64,000 nt of DNA from Bacteroides sp. (GCA_023666905.1 JAMPBC010000001.1:517457-581456); one strand, 5' to 3'; shown: positions 47,242 through 57,176, numbered from the stretch's first letter. Notes: generated by a model from the sequence alone, not told the origin. Numbers and translations: made by a program.

Positions 47242-48264
47242 ATGCGTACTCTATTTCTCCTATCCGCCGGAGTGCTCACACTGCTGTCGGCCTGCTCTCA
47301 ATCAGGCAAAAGCTCTGACAGTATGACCGTTGCAGCCGATTCGGTGGTTACTGCCATGGACACCGCCACAGCTCTCCCCGACTCCACTCCCAAACAGTCC
47401 AAACCGGCCGGTCCGCTTCTGGACTCCCTCGCTTCAGCGGAAACCACACTCAACTTCATGAAAAATTCGGGTCACTGGGACAAATACCGGCAGGGCATCA
47501 TCCCCACCATCATGGACCAGAGCCTTGACTATGCCCGCCGGTTGCTACGAAGCACCCACGACCATTTCATCATTGTCGACAAGCAATCCATGAACGTGAT
47601 TCTTTACGACAAATACGGCCGCGAAGAAAAATGCTACAAAATGGCTTGCTCACGCTACTACGGCACAAAACACAAGCGCCGCGACAACCGCACTCCCGAA
47701 GGATTCTTCTCCGCTTCCGGTATTTACAATTCAACTGACTGGCTTTACACCAACGACGATGGCTACACATCTCCGGCCCGCGGACAATTCGGTCCTCGTT
47801 TTATCCGCTTGAAAACACCTGTAACCACTCAGGTAGGTATCCACGGAACCTCGGCCCGCCACTCTCCCGGACACCGCGTGAGCCACGGATGCATCCGCAT
47901 TCAAAACGAGCAGATTCTCGAGCTTGTGAAATATGCCACAGTAGGCATGCCCATCATTGTGAACCCCTCGGACCGCGACCGCAAGGTGAATGAAAGCGAA
48001 GGCGTGCACGTGACCCAACTCAACATTGGCAAGGGCATTAATACTCCGGAGCCGAAAGAAGACAAAAAGGACAAATCCAAAGAGGAAGCCTCAGAAAAAG
48101 AAACCAAGGCCGACAGCACCGCAACAACCACTCCCGCCACAGAAAATGTGGAAGCACCTGTCAAGGAAAATGCCGCAGAAGAACCGGCTAAAACCGACAC
48201 GCCCAAACCGACCGAGCCTGAAAAGAACGAACCGGCAAAAAGCGAGCCGACAAAGGCTGAATAA
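47242..48264 (+). CDS. YkuD L,D-transpeptidase lipoprotein
   Basis: Lipobox LLSAC (Cys18). The YkuD catalytic motif is complete: HGTSARHSPGHRVSHGCIRI with the nucleophile Cys. The enzyme makes 3-3 cross-links or attaches proteins to peptidoglycan in the periplasm. The last 80 residues are low-complexity Lys/Glu/Pro/Thr and probably disordered. Likely co-transcribed with the downstream membrane protein gene. Confidence 0.88.
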   Translation: MRTLFLLSAGVLTLLSACSQSGKSSDSMTVAADSVVTAMDTATALPDSTPKQSKPAGPLLDSLASAETTLNFMKNSGHWDKYRQGIIPTIMDQSLDYARRLLRSTHDHFIIVDKQSMNVILYDKYGREEKCYKMACSRYYGTKHKRRDNRTPEGFFSASGIYNSTDWLYTNDDGYTSPARGQFGPRFIRLKTPVTTQVGIHGTSARHSPGHRVSHGCIRIQNEQILELVKYATVGMPIIVNPSDRDRKVNESEGVHVTQLNIGKGINTPEPKEDKKDKSKEEASEKETKADSTATTTPATENVEAPVKENAAEEPAKTDTPKPTEPEKNEPAKSEPTKAE

Positions 48265-48298
48265 CCGATACATCCAGCCAAAAAAGAACCGACTCTGC

Positions 48299-49303
48299 AT
48301 GAACCGCAGCATAATTTTAAAGACACTCCTGCCCGTAGCAATAGGGGCAGGAGTTGTTGTGTGGCTATTTTGCCGCGAGTTCAGCATGGAACAGTGGTTG
48401 GCCATTCCCTGGACGCTCCGCACCTTTGCAGCAATAGCCATAGGCATTTTGTTTGTGGCCGGACGTGAATGGGGCATGATGTGGCGTTTCAGAACGCTGT
48501 CTGACAGAACGCTGTCATGGCGTCGGACGCTCAAAGTCACAATGCAATGTGAATTTACCTCAGCAATAACGCCAACCACGGCCGGAGGCTCCACCCTGAG
48601 CATGGTGTTTCTGAACCGACAGGGAATTCCGTTGGGCCGCGCAACCATAATAACAATGATTGTGCTCATGCTTGACGAACTGTTCATTGTCGTGGCATGC
48701 CCCATTATATTCCTGTTGCTCCCGGGAGGCAAAATTTTCGGTTTTGACCCCGGCACTTTCAGCACCGGAGTGCGCCTCGCCTTCTGGATTGTTTACGGGG
48801 GCGTGTGCGCGGTGACATTGTTTCTGTTTTTAGGCGCGTTCGTGTTTCCCGGTTCCATTGCCCGATTCATCTCAAAACTATTCCGTCACAAACTGTTGCG
48901 GCGTTGGCACAAACAAGCCGTTGAAACCGGCGAAGCCATGGTGGAAGCGGGAGCCGACCTCCGACAACGGGGTGCCGCATGGTGGTTCGAAGCATTAGGT
49001 GCCACGGCGTTCACATGGATTTGCCGCTACCTGGTGGTAAACGCCCTGTTTTGGGGCTTTTCTGCAGCGGCTCCTCAAACAATTGTTTTCGCAAGGCAGT
49101 TTGTAGTGTGGACACTGCTCACCATAAGCCCCACCCCCGGGGGAAGTGGCCTGAGCGAGTGGCTGTTCACAAGCTACTATGGCGACCTCATTACCGATGC
49201 TTCAATGGTGCTGGTTATTGCAATTTTGTGGCGACTGCTCACCTACTACATTTATCTTGCCATTGGAGTTATAAGACTTCCGGCGTGGATACGAAAAAAA
49301 TAA
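48299..49303 (+). CDS. LPG-synthase-type (UPF0104) integral membrane protein
   Basis: A 334-residue protein with seven or eight helices of the lysylphosphatidylglycerol synthase membrane region family (TSAITPTTAGGSTLSMVFLN, then SPTPGGSGLSEWLF). It lacks the cytosolic aminoacyl-transferase domain, so it is better viewed as a flippase-like relative. The ATG at 48299 is used; the longer frame from 48026 overlaps the L,D-transpeptidase gene and has a non-membrane, Lys/Arg/Pro-rich start. Confidence 0.85.
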   Translation: MNRSIILKTLLPVAIGAGVVVWLFCREFSMEQWLAIPWTLRTFAAIAIGILFVAGREWGMMWRFRTLSDRTLSWRRTLKVTMQCEFTSAITPTTAGGSTLSMVFLNRQGIPLGRATIITMIVLMLDELFIVVACPIIFLLLPGGKIFGFDPGTFSTGVRLAFWIVYGGVCAVTLFLFLGAFVFPGSIARFISKLFRHKLLRRWHKQAVETGEAMVEAGADLRQRGAAWWFEALGATAFTWICRYLVVNALFWGFSAAAPQTIVFARQFVVWTLLTISPTPGGSGLSEWLFTSYYGDLITDASMVLVIAILWRLLTYYIYLAIGVIRLPAWIRKK

Positions 49304-49331
49304 AACCCGCCTACCGGTGAAGGCAAGCGGG
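49294..49331 (-). terminator. gltX terminator, possibly two-way
   Basis: On the minus strand CCCGC/GCGGG plus five further pairs with two G-U, then TTTTATTTTTTT. It also lies just past the upstream plus-strand gene, which may use it. Confidence 0.75.
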
Positions 49332-49361
49332 CTTATATATCTTTAGTCTTCTACGACCGGG

Positions 49362-50894
49362 TTATTCAACCGGTTTAATGCGCTCAATGCCAAGATTGAT
49401 TCGGCGCACTGTCTCATCAAGCCCCATCAGCTCGGTGATGTCGAACATGTGCGGGCCTTTACATTCACCAACCACAGTGAGGCGGAAGGCATTCATAACG
49501 TTGCCCAGATGATAACCCTTTGAGGCTATCCATTCAAGCACAATGGGTTCGGCGGTAGCTGCCGAAAAATCGGGCAGACCTTTCAGCACTTCAATCAGCT
49601 CAGCCATAATGCGGGGCATTTCGGCGCTCCAGCGTTTTTTCACTGATTTGGCTTCGTATTCAACGGGCTCTACGAAGAAAAAGCGGGCTTGTTGCCAAAA
49701 ATCGCTCACAAAGTTGGCTCTGTCCTTAACCATGGCAACAGCGCGTGTAATATACTCATCGTCAAAGGCATTCGGGTCAACCCCATTGGCCTTCATAACA
49801 GGCTTGAACATTTGCGTGAGCTCTTCGGCCGGAATCATTTGAAGATATTTATGGTTAAACCATTTGCCCTTTTCAAAATCAAAGCGGGCACCGGCACGCG
49901 AGCAGTGGTCAAGCGAGAACTTTTGAATCAGCTCGTCCATTGACATTATTTCAGTGTCGTCGCCGGGATTCCAGCCAAGAAGAGCCAGGAAGTTTACCAC
50001 TGCTTCGGGAAGATAGCCGCGTTCGCGATAGCCCGATGAAATTTCGCCGCTTTTGGGGTCGTGCCATTCAAGAGGGAACACCGGGAAACCGAGGCGGTCG
50101 CCATCGCGTTTGGAAAGTTTACCTTTGCCATCGGGCTTCAACAATAGAGGAAGGTGTACGAAGGCAGGCATCGTGTCGGCCCAGCCGAAAGCTTCATACA
50201 GAAGTACATGAAGCGGGGCCGACGGTAACCATTCTTCACCGCGGATTACGTGGCTCACCTCCATGAGATGGTCATCTACAATATTGGCAAGGTGATATGT
50301 GGGCAGGTCGTCGGCACTTTTGTAAAGCACCTTGTCGTCAAGGATAGAGGAATTGATGGTTACTTTGCCACGAATAAGGTCGTTGACCTCCACATCGCGG
50401 CCGGGCTCAATCTTGAAACGGACCACATATTTCTCTCCGGCATCCATGAGGCGTTTAACCTCATCGGCCGGTAACGAAAGAGAATTGCGCATAGAGCCAC
50501 GTGTAGAGGCGTCATACTGGAAGTTGGGAATATCCTTTCGCGCCTGCTCCAATTCCTGAGGAGTGTCAAAAGCAATGTAAGCCTTTCCGGCATCAAGAAG
50601 CATTTTCACATGCTCGCGATAAATGTCACGGCGCTCGCTCTGCTTATAGGGGCCGTAGTTTCCACCCTCGCGGACACCCTCGTCAATACCTATACCGAGC
50701 CAAGCCAAAGCCTCGTTGATGTAATCTTCGGCGCCGGGCACAAAACGGTTTGAATCCGTGTCCTCGATTCGTAAAATCATGTCACCGCCATGCTGGCGCG
50801 CAAACAGATAGTTATAAAGAGCGGTGCGGACGCCGCCAATATGCAAAGGCCCCGTGGGCGACGGAGCAAATCTTACCCTAACCTTACGTTCCAT
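49362..50894 (-). CDS. gltX: Glutamyl-tRNA synthetase
   Basis: Class I synthetase: [19 protein letters not shown] contains the HIGH-type motif (HIGG) and KLSKRDGD is the KMSKS equivalent. Length 510 is normal. A single-gene unit with its own promoter and terminator. Confidence 0.97.
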   Translation of the reverse strand: MERKVRVRFAPSPTGPLHIGGVRTALYNYLFARQHGGDMILRIEDTDSNRFVPGAEDYINEALAWLGIGIDEGVREGGNYGPYKQSERRDIYREHVKMLLDAGKAYIAFDTPQELEQARKDIPNFQYDASTRGSMRNSLSLPADEVKRLMDAGEKYVVRFKIEPGRDVEVNDLIRGKVTINSSILDDKVLYKSADDLPTYHLANIVDDHLMEVSHVIRGEEWLPSAPLHVLLYEAFGWADTMPAFVHLPLLLKPDGKGKLSKRDGDRLGFPVFPLEWHDPKSGEISSGYRERGYLPEAVVNFLALLGWNPGDDTEIMSMDELIQKFSLDHCSRAGARFDFEKGKWFNHKYLQMIPAEELTQMFKPVMKANGVDPNAFDDEYITRAVAMVKDRANFVSDFWQQARFFFVEPVEYEAKSVKKRWSAEMPRIMAELIEVLKGLPDFSAATAEPIVLEWIASKGYHLGNVMNAFRLTVVGECKGPHMFDITELMGLDETVRRINLGIERIKPVE

Positions 50895-50938
50895 TTTAAT
50901 ATTATAATCGTAAATGTATGCAGCATTTTATTGCATTG

Positions 50939-50970
50939 CAAAATTACGCAATTTGTCCATAACAGCCAAA
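50939..50970 (-). promoter_or_regulatory. gltX promoter
   Basis: On the minus strand: TTTG (50967-50970), exactly 20 bases, TAATTTTG (50939-50946), about 45 bases before the ATG. Confidence 0.75.
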
Positions 50971-51041
50971 CAGTCATGGCAAGGGCGATGAAAATCCCCA
51001 AAGGGACATTTCACCGCCCGGTTTAATGTATCAGCAGGCTC

Positions 51042-52490
51042 TTAATAAAGGCCCCAGTTGGACTGTTGGTTACACCACTCTACTCGGTTCATGAGCCAAG
51101 TTTTGAGGTCGCCCACTTTCTTTTTAGTGTCGAAAGCGCTTTCGGCCAAAGCATAGCCTGATGCATAGGCATCGGGCCAAAGCAAACCATCGCGACGGGC
51201 CGAAGGTTCAATCATGCGGGCATATTCGTCAATATAGACCAACAGGCGGGGATAAATTTCTTTGTAGAAATTGTCCCATACTTCTTTGTACACTTCCTGA
51301 AATTCCTTGTTGCTCACAAGGGCTTTCATGAATGAGCCACCGGCATAGTCGCCGTCGGAATCAAAAAGGCCACGGTTGTAGTTAATGATTGTGAGCCCGT
51401 CGTAGCCATACGACCAGTCAAAGTCCCAAACCGGACCAAAATGGTAAAGATAATCTTTACCAAGGCCTTCCTTATGAATGTACAAGCTCTTGGGGTGGCA
51501 CAACTCCTTGTTGCATGCCAGAGAGTTCACAAGAACGTAAGCAGCCGCATCCTTGAGGTCAATGTAATCGGCAAGCTTTTTGGTTCCGGGATTTACAACC
51601 ACGTTGGCCATCTCGGTAAAATCGTTTGTCCACTGGCGGAAATATTCCTGACGCTCGGAGGCATCGGCTTTCACTTCAGTGAGGTCGGGGTCCTTCACCA
51701 TCACCGGCAGGCGTTTGCGATTGTTATTGGCAAAAGTGTAGGTGAATTTGAAATCCTCATCGTAGTTGGAATCCAGTTCAAAGAGCATACCGGTGGCCTC
51801 GTCAATGTCCACAGAGCCACTGCCGGTTCCTATTTTCTCCGTAATGATGTAGGCCCCCTTGTAATGACCATTCAGATACATGTTAACAGGAATGGAATGG
51901 TTAGAGAACGGGAGACCGAGTTCATTGGCCGTCCAAAGCGAAATGGCATTACGCATCAGCGAGGGGTCAATGTAGTTGGCAATCAGAGCAAAGGTCTTGG
52001 CCTTTTTCATGCCGCACACCGATGTTTTCTTGCTCATTTTGAAACGATAAGGCGTTTTGGCAAAATTCCAGGTGGAGTTACCGCGGCCACGAAATTCAAC
52101 GGTTTGCTCAGGCAGATCGTCGTACATGCCGTTGCCATCCATGCGGAGTGTGGCAGCATATATGGTGGACTTTGTAAAGCCACCGGTTTTGAACAGATCG
52201 GTGATGTCGGGATAATCAGTCAGGTTGACATAAATGTCAGGGATGGCGGTCTGACGCACCACGACGCTGTCAACAACATCCATTGACACGGATTGCGCAT
52301 CATTCATGGTGGTGACGGTTACCTTATTGAATCCGGCTGTGCCGCCTGAATAAGTTATGTCTTTGATTTGGTCAAGTTTGAAATAGTCAAAGTTTTTGTC
52401 GTTGCGGAACAGATAAAGCTCCTGGTTTTGAGCGTGAACGCCGGCGGCCATAAAAAAGGCGCAGCAAGCCGAAAGAAAAAGTTTTTTCAT
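51042..52490 (-). CDS. Secreted CotH-family protein kinase-like protein
   Basis: Signal peptide (ending VHAQ), a short N-terminal beta domain (about 25-95) and a CotH domain: EFRGRGNSTWNF, KAKTFALIANYIDPSLMRN, YKGAYIITEKI and the metal-site GPVWDFDWSYGYDG. CotH proteins are atypical kinases; spore CotH phosphorylates coat proteins, while roles in Bacteroidota are unknown. Its start overlaps the upstream gene by one base (TAATG). Confidence 0.87.
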   Translation of the reverse strand: MKKLFLSACCAFFMAAGVHAQNQELYLFRNDKNFDYFKLDQIKDITYSGGTAGFNKVTVTTMNDAQSVSMDVVDSVVVRQTAIPDIYVNLTDYPDITDLFKTGGFTKSTIYAATLRMDGNGMYDDLPEQTVEFRGRGNSTWNFAKTPYRFKMSKKTSVCGMKKAKTFALIANYIDPSLMRNAISLWTANELGLPFSNHSIPVNMYLNGHYKGAYIITEKIGTGSGSVDIDEATGMLFELDSNYDEDFKFTYTFANNNRKRLPVMVKDPDLTEVKADASERQEYFRQWTNDFTEMANVVVNPGTKKLADYIDLKDAAAYVLVNSLACNKELCHPKSLYIHKEGLGKDYLYHFGPVWDFDWSYGYDGLTIINYNRGLFDSDGDYAGGSFMKALVSNKEFQEVYKEVWDNFYKEIYPRLLVYIDEYARMIEPSARRDGLLWPDAYASGYALAESAFDTKKKVGDLKTWLMNRVEWCNQQSNWGLY

Positions 52491-53005
52491 TATTTTACAG
52501 CCACTTTAAAGGATTTGTCATTAATAGTAAGCACATACACTCCAGGCACAAGCATCTCAGTTGACACGGTAAAAGTTCCGGTAGCCTGTTCCGACAACAG
52601 AGTTTGGCCGCTGACAGCGGTGAGCATAACGGTTGAGTTCACAGGTAAATTTGTCAATTCAATATTCTTGCCGCTCCAGTTCAAGACAACACCGGGAGCA
52701 TCGGACAAGGCGCCGTCAATACCGGCCCACAAATCGGAGGAACCGGCCTCGGTTGAGAACACCCAGTTACGAATTTCGGCGAGAGGTTGACGGATTTCAT
52801 AATAGTTAGTGCCTTTGGTGTAATAAAGCACCATATCTCCGTTTTCAAACATGGTGGTGAACCCGTATTCAAAATTCACCTTGGTCAAATGGCTGTCAGT
52901 GTGCTCGAACACCACGCTCTTGTAGTTTTTGCCGGCAGCAGTTGCTGATAATGATACTCCTACTATAGCAGCACACAAGCCTAACAGAGTAAAAAACTTT
53001 CTCAT
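52490..53005 (-). CDS. Small secreted protein with sorting-type C-terminus
   Basis: A 171-residue protein: signal peptide to about A23, a beta-rich N-terminal part like that of the CotH gene product (both contain 'Y....Y....L..I...'), and a C-terminal module (WSGKNIELTNLPVNSTVML, ending YVLTINDKSFKVAVK) typical of type IX-sorted tails. Coupled to the CotH gene and driven by the promoter at 53038-53069. Confidence 0.75.
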   Translation of the reverse strand: MRKFFTLLGLCAAIVGVSLSATAAGKNYKSVVFEHTDSHLTKVNFEYGFTTMFENGDMVLYYTKGTNYYEIRQPLAEIRNWVFSTEAGSSDLWAGIDGALSDAPGVVLNWSGKNIELTNLPVNSTVMLTAVSGQTLLSEQATGTFTVSTEMLVPGVYVLTINDKSFKVAVK

Positions 53006-53037
53006 TAAATGGTAAATTGATTGGTAAGAATTTTTGA

Positions 53038-53069
53038 CAAAGATAATAATTTTTATGAGAAAGGCTCAA
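53038..53069 (-). promoter_or_regulatory. Promoter of the CotH operon
   Basis: On the minus strand: TTG (53067-53069), 21 bases, TATCTTTG (53038-53045), about 33 bases before the ATG at 53005. Confidence 0.7.
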
Positions 53070-53101
53070 CGTCAGTTCAATTAAAGTCAAGCCCGCTGTT
53101 A

Positions 53102-53908
53102 TTATTTCAGCATCACAATGGGTAATTCCTTCACCCTTAGGGCGGATTTTCGGCGCTGCTCACATATAAAGGAATTGGTGAGCAATTCGGCAAGATAACC
53201 TAACTTTCGGCTAAATATACGCTCTTCCGCCAAATTCACCAACCACCTTTCGGCAAGCAACAGGCGCTTAACTTCTTCAAGCGTGCTGAAAAGGAAATTG
53301 CAATATTCATTGTGCAACGGGGTTTTCATCACCACCATGTTGGCATAGAACATTTTCCTTGAAGCAAGAGTGCAATCCAAAATTTCAAGATGCGAGGGAT
53401 GCAGATTTGTCACGGCCCGGCGAAGAATATCAATGTATTCATCGCCTATTCGGCCGAATGAAGCTACAACATTGGGATAACACCGACAGTTCCCGGCTGC
53501 AATAATATCGTAACACTCAAGCAACTGTGGTATGGCAGCTGCAGTTCGGGATGCAACAGCCTCAAATTCAGCAAGGGAAACCACGCGGCGGGCCACATGG
53601 CTGTGATGCAGAAGCGTGTGGAATGATTGCTTGAAATGTTGTTTCATTGTCAGTCCGCCAACATCGGGTATTCTTCGGTAGTGGAACAGGCCTTTGACAT
53701 CGGCTTTGACATTTTTCCATAGCCAATACAAACCGGTCAATTCACAATAGTAGCCATTCTCAGCCGAAATATTATCGCCATCGGCATCAGTTTGCATGTC
53801 AAGCTCCACATTAGGGTTCATGGCCTTGCCTACGTGCAATGGCAGATATGAGGGGTGTGACACCACAGGCGATTCCTTGTGATAAGCCACCGCTATTTTC
53901 ACGTCCAT
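53102..53908 (-). CDS. DUF4422 glycosyltransferase
   Basis: Capsule/LPS-type glycosyltransferase of the DUF4422 family, recognised by GDNISAENGYYCELTGLYWL and KGLFHYRRIP, and the donor-site region EILDCTLASRKMFYANMVVMK. Overlaps the end of glf by ten bases, so it may use UDP-galactofuranose as donor (inference). Confidence 0.85.
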   Translation of the reverse strand: MDVKIAVAYHKESPVVSHPSYLPLHVGKAMNPNVELDMQTDADGDNISAENGYYCELTGLYWLWKNVKADVKGLFHYRRIPDVGGLTMKQHFKQSFHTLLHHSHVARRVVSLAEFEAVASRTAAAIPQLLECYDIIAAGNCRCYPNVVASFGRIGDEYIDILRRAVTNLHPSHLEILDCTLASRKMFYANMVVMKTPLHNEYCNFLFSTLEEVKRLLLAERWLVNLAEERIFSRKLGYLAELLTNSFICEQRRKSALRVKELPIVMLK

Positions 53909-55032
53909 ATATTCATTACTTTTTCAACAATCGGTGCCATATCATAGTATTTGAACTCAGCCAGACGCCCTCCGAAAATAACATTTTTCTCCAACTCAGC
54001 CAGTTGCCGGTACTTGTCATAAAGCGCCTGATTATCCGGGTCGTTAACAGGGTAAAATGGCTCCATTCCTTCGCCCCATTCGCGGGAATATTCGCGAGAA
54101 ATAACCGTTTGCGGATTGGCGTAAACGTCATCGCCGAACATTTCAAAATGCTTGTGCTCTATTATTCTTGTGTATGGCACATGTTCCGACGTGTAGTTCA
54201 CCACTGCCACACCCTGATGGTTGGGTTCGTCAAGAATTTCGGTTTCAAATTCAACCGTGCGATATTCCAGTTTACCGAATCGATAACCAAAGTATTCATC
54301 AATTTTACCGGTGAACACAATGTTTTCAGCAAGAGACATCAGACGCTCCCTGTCGGCAAAGAAATCGGTTTGCAAGCGCACATCAACTCCGTCAAGCAAT
54401 CCGCCGATGAGTTTATTGTAGCCGCCTGTTGGAATGCCTTGAAAGGCATCGTTGAAATAATTGTTATCGTAGGTAAGACGCACCGGCAAACGGCGAATAA
54501 TAAATGCGGGCAATTTATCACATTCACGTCCCCATTGCTTTTGGGTGTAACCCTTGATAAGCGTTTCATACACATCCCTCCCGACAAGCATCAGCGCCTG
54601 CTCCTCCAGATTACGCGGCTCAGCCACACCTTCGCGCTTCATGGCTGCTGCGGCCTCGGCCCGCTGCCGGTCCAGTTCGGCTAAAGCTTGCGTTGGAGTA
54701 GTCACACCCCACATGGCGTGAAAGGTGTTCATGTTGAATGGCAGATTATAGATTCTGCCATCGGGTGCCACTGCTATAGGGGCATTGGTGAATCGGTTGA
54801 ACGGTACAATTGAATTCACAAAGTCCCACACCTTGGCATTGGAGGTATGAAAAATATGCGCGCCGTATTTATGCACATTGATGCCGGCCACATTCTCACA
54901 GCGGACATTTCCCCCTGTGCGGGCGCGTTTGTCAATCACAAGGCATCGCTTACCGGCCTTGCTTGCAAAATGAGCGAAAACACTGCCAAAAAGTCCTGCA
55001 CCCACAATCAGATAGTCGTAAATCGGTTTCAT
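53899..55032 (-). CDS. glf: UDP-galactopyranose mutase
   Basis: FAD enzyme interconverting UDP-galactopyranose and UDP-galactofuranose. DYLIVGAGLFGSVFAHFA is the dinucleotide-binding start, and INVHKYGAHIFHTSN, the NYTSEHVPYTRIIEHKHF segment and GRLAEFKYYDM are family landmarks. Length 377 is normal. With the overlapping DUF4422 gene it suggests a galactofuranose-containing surface glycan. Confidence 0.96.
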   Translation of the reverse strand: MKPIYDYLIVGAGLFGSVFAHFASKAGKRCLVIDKRARTGGNVRCENVAGINVHKYGAHIFHTSNAKVWDFVNSIVPFNRFTNAPIAVAPDGRIYNLPFNMNTFHAMWGVTTPTQALAELDRQRAEAAAAMKREGVAEPRNLEEQALMLVGRDVYETLIKGYTQKQWGRECDKLPAFIIRRLPVRLTYDNNYFNDAFQGIPTGGYNKLIGGLLDGVDVRLQTDFFADRERLMSLAENIVFTGKIDEYFGYRFGKLEYRTVEFETEILDEPNHQGVAVVNYTSEHVPYTRIIEHKHFEMFGDDVYANPQTVISREYSREWGEGMEPFYPVNDPDNQALYDKYRQLAELEKNVIFGGRLAEFKYYDMAPIVEKVMNIWT

Positions 55033-55085
55033 GCCCCAAAGTTAATGCTTTTTCAGCCACCCGTAATTAAAAGGTGGCCCAAAAG

Positions 55086-55116
55086 TTGCTGTTGAAAGCT
55101 TTTTGGCTTAAATTTG
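55086..55116 (+). promoter_or_regulatory. kdsB promoter, placing the start at the AUG
   Basis: TTG (55086-55088), exactly 20 bases, TAAATTTG (55109-55116). The ATG lies at 55123, six bases further, about where transcription should begin. Confidence 0.7.
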
Positions 55117-55122
55117 CAAAAC

Positions 55123-55881
55123 ATGAGCCGGACAATAGCCATAATTCCCGCCCGCTATGCTTCAACACGCTTCCCGGGCAAACCACTCGCCGAAATAGGT
55201 GGGGAGCCTATGGTGTGGCATGTTTATCGGCAGGCGGAAAAAGCACTCGGAAGCGGCAATGTGTACGTTGCCACTGACAATAATGAAATTTACCAAGCAG
55301 TCACACAGCGTGGCGGTCAATGCGTGATTACCGACGCCGAGGTGAACTGCGGCACGGCTCGCTGTGCTAAAGCGCTTGACATGATTGGACGTGATGCAAA
55401 AATGGTAATCAATGTGCAGGGCGATGAACCTCTCATTGATCCGGCCGACATTCTGAAGGTTAAGGAATGTTTTGACAGCCCCGATGTGCGTATTGCCACT
55501 CTGGCTCGAAAATTTAATCCGGCCGACGGATTCGAGGCTCTTTTCAACCCTTCGAATCCCAAAGTTGTCATGGACTGCAACAACAATGCTTTACTTTTCA
55601 GCCGCTCCATAATACCTTACGTTAGGAGCGTACCGTGGCAGCAATGGCTTGACAAAGCCACATTCCACATCCATGTGGGCACCTACGGATTTTTATCCGA
55701 CACTCTGCGCGAGGTTGCCGCTCTGCCACCTTCAGACCTTGAACAGACCGAAAGCCTTGAGCAACTGCGTTGGCTGCAAGCCGGCTATAAGATTAAAGTG
55801 GCCATAACCGAAAACAAACCTATAAGCGTTGACACTCCGGCCGACCTTGATGAGGCCCGCAAAATGTTTGAAAACAAATGA
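55123..55881 (+). CDS. kdsB: CMP-KDO synthetase
   Basis: Activates KDO for lipopolysaccharide inner core synthesis: AIIPARYASTRFPGKPLAEI at the start, INVQGDEPLI, and HVGTYGF in the sugar site. The ATG at 55123 gives 252 residues; a TTG at 55114 would lie within the promoter. The mRNA appears to be leaderless or nearly so. The stop overlaps the M16-like gene by ATGA. Confidence 0.95.
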   Translation: MSRTIAIIPARYASTRFPGKPLAEIGGEPMVWHVYRQAEKALGSGNVYVATDNNEIYQAVTQRGGQCVITDAEVNCGTARCAKALDMIGRDAKMVINVQGDEPLIDPADILKVKECFDSPDVRIATLARKFNPADGFEALFNPSNPKVVMDCNNNALLFSRSIIPYVRSVPWQQWLDKATFHIHVGTYGFLSDTLREVAALPPSDLEQTESLEQLRWLQAGYKIKVAITENKPISVDTPADLDEARKMFENK

Positions 55882-57176
55882 CCGAAAACAGACTACGCAC
55901 CACAGCCCCCCGCATAGAATTAATGAACACGTTCAAGCTCCCCGCCGTTGAACGCCGCGTGCTGGCATCGGGTATCGAGCTGGTTATTTATAATGGGTGC
56001 GATGTCCCGGTGACCTACATAACTTATGTTAGCCGTGGCGGATATTCCGAATTGGCATCGCCGGCAACCGGAGCTCTCATTTCCATTTTACGTAGGGAAG
56101 GTAGCTTAAAGCACTCGGGCGAAGAAATAAATGCCACCATGGACCATAACGGAGCATGGCTGAAATCGTGGATGACCGACCACCACTCTCTTTTGTCAAT
56201 GCGCTCGCTCAACAGCACTCTGCCAAAAGTGCTTCCGCTTTTTGCCGAGACGATTTTCCAGCCAACATTTCCCGATGCTCCGTTTGCCGTGAGGCGAGAT
56301 GCTTTGGCTAAGAATCTGGAAGTCTCGTTGACCGATGTGGATTTTTTGGCAAATTGTGCAGCCGACAAACAGATTAAAGGGCCGAATCATCCCGGAGCAA
56401 GAATCGATAGCCCCGAGTCAGTGATGGAGCTCACGGCAGAATCTTTGCGAAAATCGTTCAGCACTCTGTCACAACAGGGCACCATATTTTTGTGCGGAAA
56501 TGTCACGGACCAAATCCTGACACTTGTTGAGCAAACTTTTGGGACAGCCGCCATCAACAACGTCGGTCAGAATCTTAACATCCGGCCTTACGCAGCTATC
56601 CCGGCCGGAAGTGAGGAGTTTATCATAAAAGAAGACTCGATGCAAAATGCGGTCATCGCCACTCTGCCCGCACCGTCCCGCGACCATCCTGACTACATTG
56701 GCTTACACATTGCCGTGAGCGCTTTGGGAGGATATTTCGGCAGCCGGCTCATGCTGAACATACGCGAGAAATTAGGGCTTACTTACGGCATAGCAGCCTC
56801 TCTCTTAGGTACGGCCGATGGTTCATACATTCAAATCCAGGCCGACACTGACCCGAAATTCACGCGCCGTCTCCTTGACGAGGTTAAAAACGAGTTGACT
56901 CTAATGGCGAGTAATCCGCCCCAAGGCGACGAATTGATGCGTCTGAAACAATCGTTGCTTTCCGGTCAGGCTGCCATTCTTGATTCACCATTTTCAATAA
57001 CCGACTACCATGTCACGGCTCTGACCTCGGGAATACCTCAGGGGTATTTCGAAGCCAAGCTTGAAGCTATAGCCTCGCTGACGTCCGATGACATTGCCAC
57101 AATAAGTTCAAAATATCTTTTGCCTGAGAATGTGCGCGTTGCCATAGCCGGCAAAAAAACAGAACCGGCCTTCTGA
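55878..57176 (+). CDS. M16-family peptidase homologue lacking the zinc motif
   Basis: The two-domain M16 fold is recognisable (SRGGYSELASPATGALI near 50, GYFGSRLMLNIREKLGLTYG near 285), but the HxxEH zinc motif is absent: the position expected for HFLEH reads SILRRE. Non-catalytic M16 proteins usually partner an active subunit. Overlaps kdsB by four bases, an odd pairing with no obvious pathway link. A hairpin near the 3' end (57165-57195) lacks a T-run. Confidence 0.8.
   Translation: MTENRLRTTAPRIELMNTFKLPAVERRVLASGIELVIYNGCDVPVTYITYVSRGGYSELASPATGALISILRREGSLKHSGEEINATMDHNGAWLKSWMTDHHSLLSMRSLNSTLPKVLPLFAETIFQPTFPDAPFAVRRDALAKNLEVSLTDVDFLANCAADKQIKGPNHPGARIDSPESVMELTAESLRKSFSTLSQQGTIFLCGNVTDQILTLVEQTFGTAAINNVGQNLNIRPYAAIPAGSEEFIIKEDSMQNAVIATLPAPSRDHPDYIGLHIAVSALGGYFGSRLMLNIREKLGLTYGIAASLLGTADGSYIQIQADTDPKFTRRLLDEVKNELTLMASNPPQGDELMRLKQSLLSGQAAILDSPFSITDYHVTALTSGIPQGYFEAKLEAIASLTSDDIATISSKYLLPENVRVAIAGKKTEPAF

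Noticed and set aside
48026..48298. Upstream extension of the LPG-synthase-type gene's frame
   Set aside because: It overlaps the L,D-transpeptidase tail and gives a Lys/Arg/Pro-rich start unlike a membrane protein; the ATG at 48299 begins with a helix.
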